Shown one piece after another: positions 1-6,179 of a DNA stretch of 6,442 bases. The translations under genes were made by a program, and so were the position numbers. This DNA comes from an uncultured Lachnospiraceae bacterium. GTDB lineage: Bacteria > Bacillota_A > Clostridia > Lachnospirales > Lachnospiraceae. How positions within the stretch are numbered: position 1 is the stretch's first letter; each line of letters starts with the position of its first letter. The stretch covers positions 1 through 6,442 of the forward strand of contig CAMOZF010000108.1 in NCBI GenBank assembly GCA_946630765.1, given 5' to 3'. The notes beneath the pieces are model-generated. The model worked only from the letters and a program-made list of their open reading frames with translations, ran no database searches and was not told the DNA's origin.

Positions 1-285
1 CTGAAGATCAACAAGAAGACACAGATCGTCACGCCCGAGCTTCAGGGCGAGCTGGTTTACAATGTCGTGGAGGCCTCGATGCCGCAGCTTCTGAACCCGG
101 ATCTGACGGCTTCCTGGGAAAAGGGCCTTTCCTATGTCTCCGAGGGGACGATCAGCTCCGAGGAGTATATGCAGAAGCTTTCCGGCTTCGTCGCGAGAAG
201 AACGGACTTCGTCAAGAGCATCGGAAACCCGGAGGGGATCCGTAGAAGCTTTGAATCCGTGCTTCCGTACTATTCGGTTAAATAA
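1..285 (+). CDS. topB: DNA topoisomerase III (type IA), C-terminal fragment
   Basis: This is the 3' end of a gene that enters from the left edge; 94 codons and the TAA stop are visible in frame 1. Type IA topoisomerases relax or decatenate DNA by cutting and passing single strands through a covalent tyrosine intermediate. The visible part matches the end of the topoisomerase fold in TopB-like proteins: an INKKTQIVTPELQGELVY segment (residues 3-20), then LLNPDLTASWEKGLSYVSEG (29-48), where the LT-x-x-WE core is typical, then the helix EEYMQKLSGFVARRTDFVK (52-70). The catalytic tyrosine and Toprim domain lie outside the window. The protein ends soon after this helix, with no cysteine-rich zinc ribbon, as in shorter TopB forms. 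An internal ATG at 79 (or 67 by GTG) is not the true start, because the homologous reading continues upstream to base 1. A plasmid or conjugative-element type IA enzyme cannot be excluded, but the housekeeping neighbours favour the chromosomal one. Confidence 0.82.
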   Translation: MKINKKTQIVTPELQGELVYNVVEASMPQLLNPDLTASWEKGLSYVSEGTISSEEYMQKLSGFVARRTDFVKSIGNPEGIRRSFESVLPYYSVK

Positions 286-306
286 TGCAGGCATTTTGGA
301 GAAAAC

Positions 307-708
307 ATGGAAATTATCGATGAAGAGCAGCCCCTCGGGCACGTCAAAGGGTCGCACCGCCGGATCATCATTTCCCGGCGGGACACGATCCTGAACGATC
401 TGAAAAACAGCACAGTGCAGGGACTTCTGTCATTTATCGCGTCCATTCTTTCGGTACTGACGGTGCTTTCCGGCTTTCTTCTGAGCTTTCGCGAGGCAGG
501 GGATTCCGGGTATTATCTCGGACTGATCATGATCCTGGCCCTGCTTCTTGCGGTATTCTCCCTGATCATGGGGATCCTCGGACTGAAAAACCGTAAGAAA
601 ATCCGTCACTATATGGAGAAGCGCGGACTGGTGATCTCCATCATCTGCATTCTCTCACTGATCGCTTTATATGTATACGGGATTCTCCGTTATCTGGAGG
701 TTCTGTGA
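307..708 (+). CDS. Small three-helix membrane protein, DUF6142-like, function unknown
   Basis: This 133-residue protein has no enzymatic motif that I recognise. About 38 hydrophilic residues, including HRR and RR pairs, come first. Three hydrophobic stretches follow at roughly residues 39-60, 70-93 and 108-127. The loop between helices 1 and 2 (FREAGDSGYY) carries little net charge, while the loop between helices 2 and 3 (KNRKKIRHYMEKR) is strongly basic. By the positive-inside rule the N-terminus and the basic loop face the cytoplasm, and the very short C-terminus faces out. There is no cleavable signal peptide. The start is supported by GGAGA at 298-302, four bases before the ATG. It begins 21 bases after the topoisomerase stop and ends 31 bases before the giant gene, which suggests cotranscription. 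Length and layout recall the DUF6142 family of Clostridia, an assignment made from memory. It could be the membrane anchor for the large cytoplasmic proteins encoded downstream; that is inference from position only. Confidence 0.85.
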   Translation: MEIIDEEQPLGHVKGSHRRIIISRRDTILNDLKNSTVQGLLSFIASILSVLTVLSGFLLSFREAGDSGYYLGLIMILALLLAVFSLIMGILGLKNRKKIRHYMEKRGLVISIICILSLIALYVYGILRYLEVL

Positions 709-739
709 GTAAAAAAATATTCCGGCTGGAAGGATTAAT

Positions 740-3700
740 ATGAAGAGTCGTCTGATTCAATTGTCAAAAGGAAATATTGAATACAAGGTGCCGAAGGTGG
801 TTTTTGGCGTTTCCGAGCTTCAGGGAATCCTTCTGCCGGACAGAAAGACACTGTATGAAGTAAATGTGACCTCGGAAAATAACGTTCCGATGCATCTTTT
901 TTTCTATGCGCAGAATCCGCGGATCCGCGTCTCGCAGCCGCTTCAGATCGGAAGATCCGGAAAATTCACCGTCGAGATCAGCACCTACGGGCTTTCCGTC
1001 GGCGACCGGCTGCAGGGCAGGATCGATATCGTCTATAACGGCGGAGAGACCTCCCTTCCTTACCATTTCCTGATGGGTGTTTCCTATCTGGACCAGGCAA
1101 GAAAGAGCTATATGACGCTTCACGAATTCGCCGAGTCCGCAAGACAGAATCCCCGGGAAGCCGCGCAGCTTTTCGCCTGGAGAGATTTTGCCGATATGCC
1201 CTTTATGAACGATCTTCATATGCAGGGGCTGTATCACACCTATATGACCGGCACCGGAGAGGACAACGGCCTCCGGGAGTTCCTGAAGGCGGCGGGAGAG
1301 CCGCTTCCGGAGCGGGAAAGATCCGAGGGCAGCAGACTGGTCCGCAAAAAAGAAAAGGATCCCGCGGCCGGCATCTACATGCGGGATCAGGAGAGAAAGA
1401 TCCGCGTCCAGCGATTAATTGCCCGCTATGAGATTCTCAAGAACCGCGGAAGGAATCCGAAACCGATCGATTTTGATCAGGAATTTGCCGGCCTGATTGC
1501 CGATTATCCGGCCGATACCGACACCTATCTCGCCTACGCCTTCTATCTGACGATGGAGGGGCGCTTTGACGAGGCACGGACGGAGCTTCTGAAGATTCAG
1601 GACGCCGTACAGAAGGACCGGCTTGCGAAAAAGGACCATTACTGCCTGTTTATGTGGCTGGTGTCCGTAATTCAGGGAGATGAGAACCATAAGGCGCAGT
1701 GCCGCGAGCTCACCCACCGCTTCTTCATCGAGGGCGCGCGCTCCGGGCTGATGTTCGATCTCGAGTACCGGCTGAATCCAGAAATCTCGGAGAATCACGA
1801 GAAGGCCGCACCGCTTCTTCTGCAGTACTACACAATCGCGAGCCGCGATCCGATGGTTTTCCTGGAGACCTGCCTTCTGTGGGAAAAGGACACCTCGGCC
1901 GTCTCGGTGCTTACCGAATACGAGCTTCGCTGCACGCTTTTCGGCCTCAGAAACAACCTGATCTCCGAAAAGACGCTGTTCCGCGTGCTTTCACATGAGC
2001 TGAAAAACCCGAAGCTTCTGAATCTCTACATGCTGATTCTGAAGCTTGCCTATAAAAAATACAGAAACCAGGAATTCCTGCAGGCGATCTGCAATGTCTA
2101 TCTGCAGAAGCGCAATGTCGGCCCGCGGTATTTCCGCTGGTACAGGGACGCGGTCAATCTGAACCTTGCGATGCCCGGACTGTACGAGCATTACATGGCG
2201 AGCCTTCCGAAGGATTTCTCGGAGAAGCTTCCGATGAACCTCGTGCTGTATTTCGGCTACGGAAGGGAGAGCAGCAGTGTACCTCTGGATCTTCTGTATT
2301 CCAATATTCTCACCTATTATGCCGATGACGAGAAGGTCATGGACATTTACCAGGAGAAGATCGACGCCTATGCCGACCGGAAGCTTCGCTCGGAGGAGTA
2401 TTCCGAAAGCAGCATTCCCGTTCTGCAGAGTGTTCTGAGAAAGGACCACCTGAATGCCGAAAACGCACAGGGCGTCATGAGTCTTCTGCGGCTTCAGAAG
2501 ATTGAAACCGGTCTTCAGGGAATCCGGCGGGTTGTGATCCACTATCCGCAGCTTCGCCAGGAGGTTTCCTATGCGATCAACGAAGGAAGCGCGCTCGCGC
2601 CGGTCTATTCGAATCAGGCGATCATTGCCTTTGAGGACCGCACAGGCAGCAGGCATTATGATCCGGAATGCAGGATTTCGCCGGTTTTCGAGGATCCCGA
2701 GCTGATCTCAGAATGTGCCTCGCTTCTTCCGGACCGGCTGCTTCTTCAGCTTCGGGAAGCGGATGAGATCCGCCCCGAAACCCTGCGGGAAAAGGACCTG
2801 TTCCTTGTCACCTCGCTGATCAAAAACCGGAAAATCGACGCCTTCTACAGGGCAAAGCTCTATGAAGCGCTGACTGAGCTTTCGATGGGCCCCGGCATGC
2901 AGCATGTGAACTGCTGCGAATTCCTTCTGGAGGCGGATTACCGGTCGCTTCGGCCCGATTACAGGAAAAAGCTTCTTCAGGCGCTGATCGACCGCGGATA
3001 TTACGAGGAAGCCTTTACCCGGATCATCGACAACGGCTATGAGCATCTGGATGACGATCATCTGCAGCTGGTCACTGAAGAAATGATGGATGTGCCGCTT
3101 TTCAGGGGCAATCCCGCGGTGACCGCCATCTGCTGGCAGCTTTTCCGAAACCGGCATGCCGGAACGAAGATCTACGACGAGCTGTCCTCGTATTTCGAAG
3201 GCAGTACGCGCGACATGCTGCAGCTTCTTCGAAAGCTCCGGCAGAAGCATCAGCCCACAAAGGACCTTGTCGTCAAGACCTTTACCAAGTGCATGTATGT
3301 GGACAACAACCGGGACCTTGACGCGCTTTACGACTGGTATATGGCCGAAAACAGTCAGGAACCGCTTCTGGAATCCGCGTATCTCGTGCTCCGCTCGCAC
3401 ATGTATTTCATGGGAGAACGGAATCTGACGGACGCGGCGGTGGACGGCCTGAAGAAGAAGGTCCACAACCTCCCGAAGGTCGCCATGCTCGCGCTTCTTA
3501 AGTGGTTTGCCGAGGAAAGCAGCCTGATGAGCGATCAGGACCGCGCGCTTGCCGAGGAGCTGACGAAGGCGGCAGCCAGCGAAAACATTGTTCTTTCCTG
3601 CTTTTCGAAGCTGGAGAAGAAGATTAAGATGCCTGTGGAGCTGGAAGGCCGGGTCTATGTGGAATACCGGGATCCCGAGGCGATGGACGTCGCCGTGATC

Positions 3701-4027
3701 GGTCAGATATTCCCGGGAAGACATTATTTCCACCGGATGCTTCACCGGATCTACCCGGGCGTATTTGTGCGTTCATTTATCCTTTACAAAAGGGAGTGGA
3801 TCCAGTATTATTATTCCGTGCATCAGAAGGATGGAAGCTCTGTGGAGCGCGAGGGAGACGTCGTGGCGCAGGAAAGTGACCCCGGTCACAGAAACAGCCG
3901 CTACAGCGACGTCGCGCGGCTCGAGCAGAAGATCCGGAAAAATGACACGCGGGAGACGGCGGAGCTTCTTCGGGCACAGCTTCTGAAGGAAGCGATGATA
4001 GAGAATATTTTTTCGGACAAAGAGTAG
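740..4027 (+). CDS. Giant helical-repeat protein with beta-rich ends, DUF5717-like, function unknown
   Basis: The product has 1095 residues, no signal peptide and no membrane segment, so it is probably cytoplasmic. Residues 1 to about 112 alternate short hydrophobic strands (for example YEVNVTSENNVPMHLFFYA and GRIDIVYNG) in an Ig-like beta-sandwich pattern. A charged linker at about 185-215 (PERERSEG, RKKEKD) follows. From about 215 to 960 the protein is a long run of amphipathic helices; some are TPR-like, such as DTYLAYAFYLTMEGRFDEA near 258 and RGYYEEAFTRIIDNGYEHL near 753. A second beta-rich domain lies at about 968-1045 (VYVEYRDPEAMDVAVIGQIF, FVRSFILYKREWIQYYYSV), and a charged helix closes the protein (about 1060-1090). 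No catalytic motif is visible. The overall form is that of a scaffold. Size, order and the downstream partner fit the DUF5717 family that I recall from Lachnospiraceae, where it sits next to DUF5716. The start is backed by GGAAGGA at 728-734. The frame is intact throughout, with no frameshift. Confidence 0.88.
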   Translation: MKSRLIQLSKGNIEYKVPKVVFGVSELQGILLPDRKTLYEVNVTSENNVPMHLFFYAQNPRIRVSQPLQIGRSGKFTVEISTYGLSVGDRLQGRIDIVYNGGETSLPYHFLMGVSYLDQARKSYMTLHEFAESARQNPREAAQLFAWRDFADMPFMNDLHMQGLYHTYMTGTGEDNGLREFLKAAGEPLPERERSEGSRLVRKKEKDPAAGIYMRDQERKIRVQRLIARYEILKNRGRNPKPIDFDQEFAGLIADYPADTDTYLAYAFYLTMEGRFDEARTELLKIQDAVQKDRLAKKDHYCLFMWLVSVIQGDENHKAQCRELTHRFFIEGARSGLMFDLEYRLNPEISENHEKAAPLLLQYYTIASRDPMVFLETCLLWEKDTSAVSVLTEYELRCTLFGLRNNLISEKTLFRVLSHELKNPKLLNLYMLILKLAYKKYRNQEFLQAICNVYLQKRNVGPRYFRWYRDAVNLNLAMPGLYEHYMASLPKDFSEKLPMNLVLYFGYGRESSSVPLDLLYSNILTYYADDEKVMDIYQEKIDAYADRKLRSEEYSESSIPVLQSVLRKDHLNAENAQGVMSLLRLQKIETGLQGIRRVVIHYPQLRQEVSYAINEGSALAPVYSNQAIIAFEDRTGSRHYDPECRISPVFEDPELISECASLLPDRLLLQLREADEIRPETLREKDLFLVTSLIKNRKIDAFYRAKLYEALTELSMGPGMQHVNCCEFLLEADYRSLRPDYRKKLLQALIDRGYYEEAFTRIIDNGYEHLDDDHLQLVTEEMMDVPLFRGNPAVTAICWQLFRNRHAGTKIYDELSSYFEGSTRDMLQLLRKLRQKHQPTKDLVVKTFTKCMYVDNNRDLDALYDWYMAENSQEPLLESAYLVLRSHMYFMGERNLTDAAVDGLKKKVHNLPKVAMLALLKWFAEESSLMSDQDRALAEELTKAAASENIVLSCFSKLEKKIKMPVELEGRVYVEYRDPEAMDVAVIGQIFPGRHYFHRMLHRIYPGVFVRSFILYKREWIQYYYSVHQKDGSSVEREGDVVAQESDPGHRNSRYSDVARLEQKIRKNDTRETAELLRAQLLKEAMIENIFSDKE

Positions 4028-4033
4028 AAGAGG
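4028..4033 (+). promoter_or_regulatory. Ribosome binding site that fixes a GTG start
   Basis: AAGAGG lies directly after the TAG stop of the giant gene (4025-4027) and six bases before the GTG at 4040. No in-frame ATG lies near by, and the Hsp70-like first strand (residues 5-10) begins just after this GTG, so both the signal and the homology select it. The closeness of stop and start suggests that translation of the two genes is coupled. Confidence 0.7.
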
Positions 4034-4039
4034 CGGATT

Positions 4040-5320
4040 GTGGAAGACGGACTGATTATCGGTTTTGATCTTTGCAAGGATTTCTGCAGGATCAGTTATT
4101 TTGTAAGCGGCGACAAGGAACCCGCCGATCTTGTGTTTTCAGAAGAAGAAAATCCCTATGTCGTTCAGAATTCCATCTGTAAGAAAAAGGGGGAGGACAG
4201 CTGGCTGATCGGCCAGGAAGCCTACGAAACCGCGCTTCTTGGCGGCGGCAGCATCGTCGACAAGCTGCTGCGGCTTGTCGCGCGCTCCGGCTATGCGACC
4301 TTTGAAGGCGTGCAGTACTCCGCGGAAGATCTTCTGCAGCATTTCCTTCAGGAAACACTGAATGTCCTTTTTAAAGAGAAGAAAACGACGAAGGTTCTCG
4401 GCATCATGTATTCGGTGCAGGAGCTGAATACGACTGTGCTGGATACCGTGATCCGCTGTACGAGAAAGCTTGGCATCGAAAGAGAACGGATCCACATCAT
4501 CAGCCATACCGAGAGCTGGCTTTACTATGTGCTGAGCCAGAAAAGGGAGCTGTGGTCCAATATTTCCGTGCTTTACGACCTTTCCGGCGACGGCCTGAAC
4601 TATTATGAGATGGAGGTGCTGCGCGGAATGCAGCCCAATGTTGCCCAGGCCAGAAGGACCTTCCTGGAGGAGGGCTTCTCGCTGGAGATTCTGGACAGCG
4701 CTTCGGGTCGGAAGATGGCCGACAACATCATGTCGAACTGCGTCGACCGCATGCTCAAGAAAAAGCTGATTTCGAGCGCCTATCTTTCCGGCGTCGGCAT
4801 GGATTCCTGCCAGAAGTGGGGCGAGAACTTCCTTCGCGTTCTCTGCCAGAGAAGAAGAGTTTTCTTTATCGAGAACATTTTTGCAAAGGGCGCGGTATAC
4901 GCGGCCTGTGAATACTTAAGAGAGAGCTCGGTCTACCCCTTCAGCATCATGTGCGAGGGCCGGATCGATGTGGATATCAGCATGGAAATCACCCAGGGGA
5001 ATCTCCAGAAGACCCTGAGCCTCGCATCGGTCGGCAATAACTGGTACGAGACCCGGGAATCCTTCGACCTGATCCCGGATCAGGAGACCTCGGTGCGGAT
5101 GAAGGTCAAACGCCTCGGAGAACGCGTGCCGATCATGATCGACATTCCCTTTACGGATTTCCCGGAACGGCCGCAGAAAACGAGCAGAATCAATGTGGCG
5201 CTGTCGTTTATCTCGGAAAATATCTTTACGGTCACGCTGACCGACCGCGGCTTCGGCGAATTCTTCCCGGGTACGGATAAGTCGGTGCAGAAGACCTTTA
5301 CGATCGGAAACGGAAATTAG
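4040..5320 (+). CDS. Divergent Hsp70/actin-fold protein, DUF5716-like, function unknown
   Basis: This 426-residue cytoplasmic protein follows the Hsp70 plan by eye. GLIIGFDLCKDFCRISYF (4-21) stands where phosphate loop 1 (GIDLGTTNS) would be. NPYVVQNSI (38-46) and WLIGQEAYETA (55-65) follow, then SIVDKLLRLV (71-80), whose Lys75 may match the catalytic lysine of DnaK. KVLGIMYSVQELN to IHIISHTESWLYYVLSQ (118-167) parallels the DnaK stretch ITVPAYF to NEPTAAALAY. VLYDLSGDGLNYYEM (177-191) is phosphate loop 2, AYLSGVGM (247-254) is the adenosine loop and NIFAKGAVYAACEYL (279-293) is the connect-2 helix. Residues 305-426 resemble the substrate-binding beta domain, ending TSRINVALSF..IFTVTLTDRGFGEFF..FTI. 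Conserved Gly/Thr residues of loop 1 are replaced by Cys-Lys-Asp, so ATP hydrolysis is doubtful. Loops 2 and adenosine are about 65 residues apart, against about 140 in DnaK, so subdomain IIB is largely missing, and there is no alpha-helical lid. From memory this matches DUF5716. An actin/MreB-type or exopolyphosphatase-like relative is the alternative. Confidence 0.87.
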   Translation: MEDGLIIGFDLCKDFCRISYFVSGDKEPADLVFSEEENPYVVQNSICKKKGEDSWLIGQEAYETALLGGGSIVDKLLRLVARSGYATFEGVQYSAEDLLQHFLQETLNVLFKEKKTTKVLGIMYSVQELNTTVLDTVIRCTRKLGIERERIHIISHTESWLYYVLSQKRELWSNISVLYDLSGDGLNYYEMEVLRGMQPNVAQARRTFLEEGFSLEILDSASGRKMADNIMSNCVDRMLKKKLISSAYLSGVGMDSCQKWGENFLRVLCQRRRVFFIENIFAKGAVYAACEYLRESSVYPFSIMCEGRIDVDISMEITQGNLQKTLSLASVGNNWYETRESFDLIPDQETSVRMKVKRLGERVPIMIDIPFTDFPERPQKTSRINVALSFISENIFTVTLTDRGFGEFFPGTDKSVQKTFTIGNGN

Positions 5321-5324
5321 GAGG
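5319..5324 (+). promoter_or_regulatory. Consensus ribosome binding site overlapping the upstream stop codon
   Basis: A perfect AGGAGG begins inside the TAG stop of the Hsp70-like gene (5318-5320) and lies nine bases before the ATG at 5334. It is the strongest ribosome binding site in the block, so the TPR-like protein may be made at least as abundantly as its upstream neighbours. The overlap allows translational coupling. Confidence 0.7.
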
Positions 5325-5333
5325 AGACACTTT

Positions 5334-6146
5334 ATGGGACGATACATTCTGTGCGGTAAAGAAGCCGAAGTTCCTTACGAAGTGGATGAACTGGATATCC
5401 GTATTTACACGATCGAGGAACTCTGCTATTATATCTACAATTATCTGCCGCTCATCGGCGACGACTTCATCGATGACCGGCTGCTGCTCTTTATCCGCCA
5501 CGAGCTGGAGCTTCCGGAGATCGCCGACAAGATCGAGCGCTTCTACAGCGCCCGTTCCGAACAGGACGCGACGCTTCTGATGCTGCTGTCGGATGTTGGC
5601 TACTATTCGGATCAGGAGCTTCAGGAGTTCCAGAACCGGCTGGTATACAGGAAACGGAAGAGCAGTCAGGAACGCGTCAAGGGACGCGCGGACAGTCTTC
5701 TGCGGTTGAAGCGCTATCAGAGCGCCGTACGAACCTATAAAACGCTTGCGGGATCGAGTTCGGACAACCGAAATTCCCGGGAATTCTACTATGACGTGCT
5801 GGAATCCCTGGCCAATGCCTACGGAAAGCTCTGCGAATTCGACTATGCGCTGGACTGCCTTTTCGGCATCTACGATCTGAACCATTCGGAGCGGATCCTG
5901 AAAAAGGCCTACGACGTCTGTGTGCTTTCGGGAACGGAGCTTCCGTCCCGGTACTTCTCCAAGGTGCCGGATCAGGTGCTTTCCTCCTGGCAGCAGGACT
6001 ACTGGAACCGGGAGACCATTGAGAAGCAGAAGCTCGATGAAAGCAGCATTATGCAGAGCTTCCTGAAGGATCCCGAAACCGCCAAAATGGAGCTTCAGAA
6101 CTATCTGGACAACAAGAAAAGCGCCTGCCGGGGCATGCTTGAATAA
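5334..6146 (+). CDS. TPR-like helical protein of unknown function
   Basis: The product has 270 residues, without signal peptide or membrane helices. The first 20 residues (MGRYILCGKEAEVPYEVDEL) look like a short beta hairpin, followed by an acidic helical region (about 27-105) rich in aromatic and acidic residues (IEELCYYIYNYLPL, IGDDFIDDRLLLFI). Two TPR-like helical hairpins come next: about 112-143 (KGRADSLLRLKRYQSAVRTY) and about 153-186 (SLANAYGKLCEFDYALDCLF), the second with the expected Leu-Ala-Tyr...Tyr-Ala-Leu spacing. A charged C-terminal helical tail completes it (225-262). No catalytic motif is visible. TPR units usually mediate protein-protein contacts, and the gene sits 13 bases after an Hsp70-like gene, so a role as partner or adaptor of that protein is plausible but unproven. 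I recall similar uncharacterised proteins in Lachnospiraceae beside the same neighbours. It ends 33 bases before valS. Confidence 0.85.
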   Translation: MGRYILCGKEAEVPYEVDELDIRIYTIEELCYYIYNYLPLIGDDFIDDRLLLFIRHELELPEIADKIERFYSARSEQDATLLMLLSDVGYYSDQELQEFQNRLVYRKRKSSQERVKGRADSLLRLKRYQSAVRTYKTLAGSSSDNRNSREFYYDVLESLANAYGKLCEFDYALDCLFGIYDLNHSERILKKAYDVCVLSGTELPSRYFSKVPDQVLSSWQQDYWNRETIEKQKLDESSIMQSFLKDPETAKMELQNYLDNKKSACRGMLE

Positions 6147-6179
6147 AATACCGGCTTTTTGACAGACAGGGGAGTGAAT
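6147..6179 (+). other. Short intergenic gap before valS, without T-box or terminator
   Basis: Only 33 bases separate the TPR-like gene from valS. They hold the valS ribosome binding site AGGGGAG (6168-6174, five bases before the ATG) and a TTGACA string at 6159-6164. No hairpin followed by a T-run is present, and there is no room for the leader and antiterminator of a T-box riboswitch, which often controls valS in Firmicutes. Confidence 0.65.

Larger units (their letters stand above)
307..6146 (+). other. Putative four-gene operon of unknown function (membrane protein, scaffold, Hsp70-like, TPR-like)
   Basis: Four same-strand genes are spaced by 31, 12 and 13 bases, without terminators between them and with a good ribosome binding site at each start. 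The tightest spacing links the giant scaffold, the Hsp70-like and the TPR-like genes, which suggests that these three form the core and that the membrane protein is a looser member. The flanking topoisomerase and valS genes are also close (21 and 33 bases) and may share the transcript, but they have independent well-known jobs. That the products act together is inferred from this arrangement alone. Confidence 0.6.

Noticed and set aside
134..394. 86-codon + strand frame overlapping the topoisomerase end and the membrane protein start
   Set aside because: It overlaps two better supported genes in a different frame. Its product is Ser/Arg-rich low-complexity sequence without a domain, typical of an out-of-frame reading.
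918..929. Perfect 12-base palindrome CGCGGATCCGCG
   Set aside because: It lies inside coding sequence (Pro-Arg-Ile-Arg-Val codons), occurs once and has no associated structure. It is most simply a chance product of CGN codons.
2930..3250. Recurring CTTCTTCAGC / CTTCTGCAG-like strings in the giant gene
   Set aside because: They are in frame and encode Leu-Leu-Gln, which is common in helical repeats; the preferred Leu codons CTT and CTG explain the resemblance. They are not regularly spaced DNA repeats.
2708..3745. Long open frame of 345 codons on the - strand inside the giant gene, with a similar 221-codon one at 1991-2656
   Set aside because: Both are exactly codon-aligned with the + strand gene, so they stay open simply because that gene hardly uses TTA, CTA or TCA codons. 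Their translations look like mirrored composition (rich in His, Arg, Leu, Val) with no recognisable domain.
5298..5885. 195-codon - strand open frame across the start of the TPR-like gene
   Set aside because: It is codon-aligned with the + strand gene and explained by the same codon avoidance. The + strand gene has a consensus ribosome binding site and TPR-like content.
6159..6164. TTGACA, a perfect -35 promoter hexamer before valS
   Set aside because: A -10 box at normal spacing would fall at about 6182-6187, inside the valS coding sequence, and the bases there (GAAGGA) do not resemble TATAAT.
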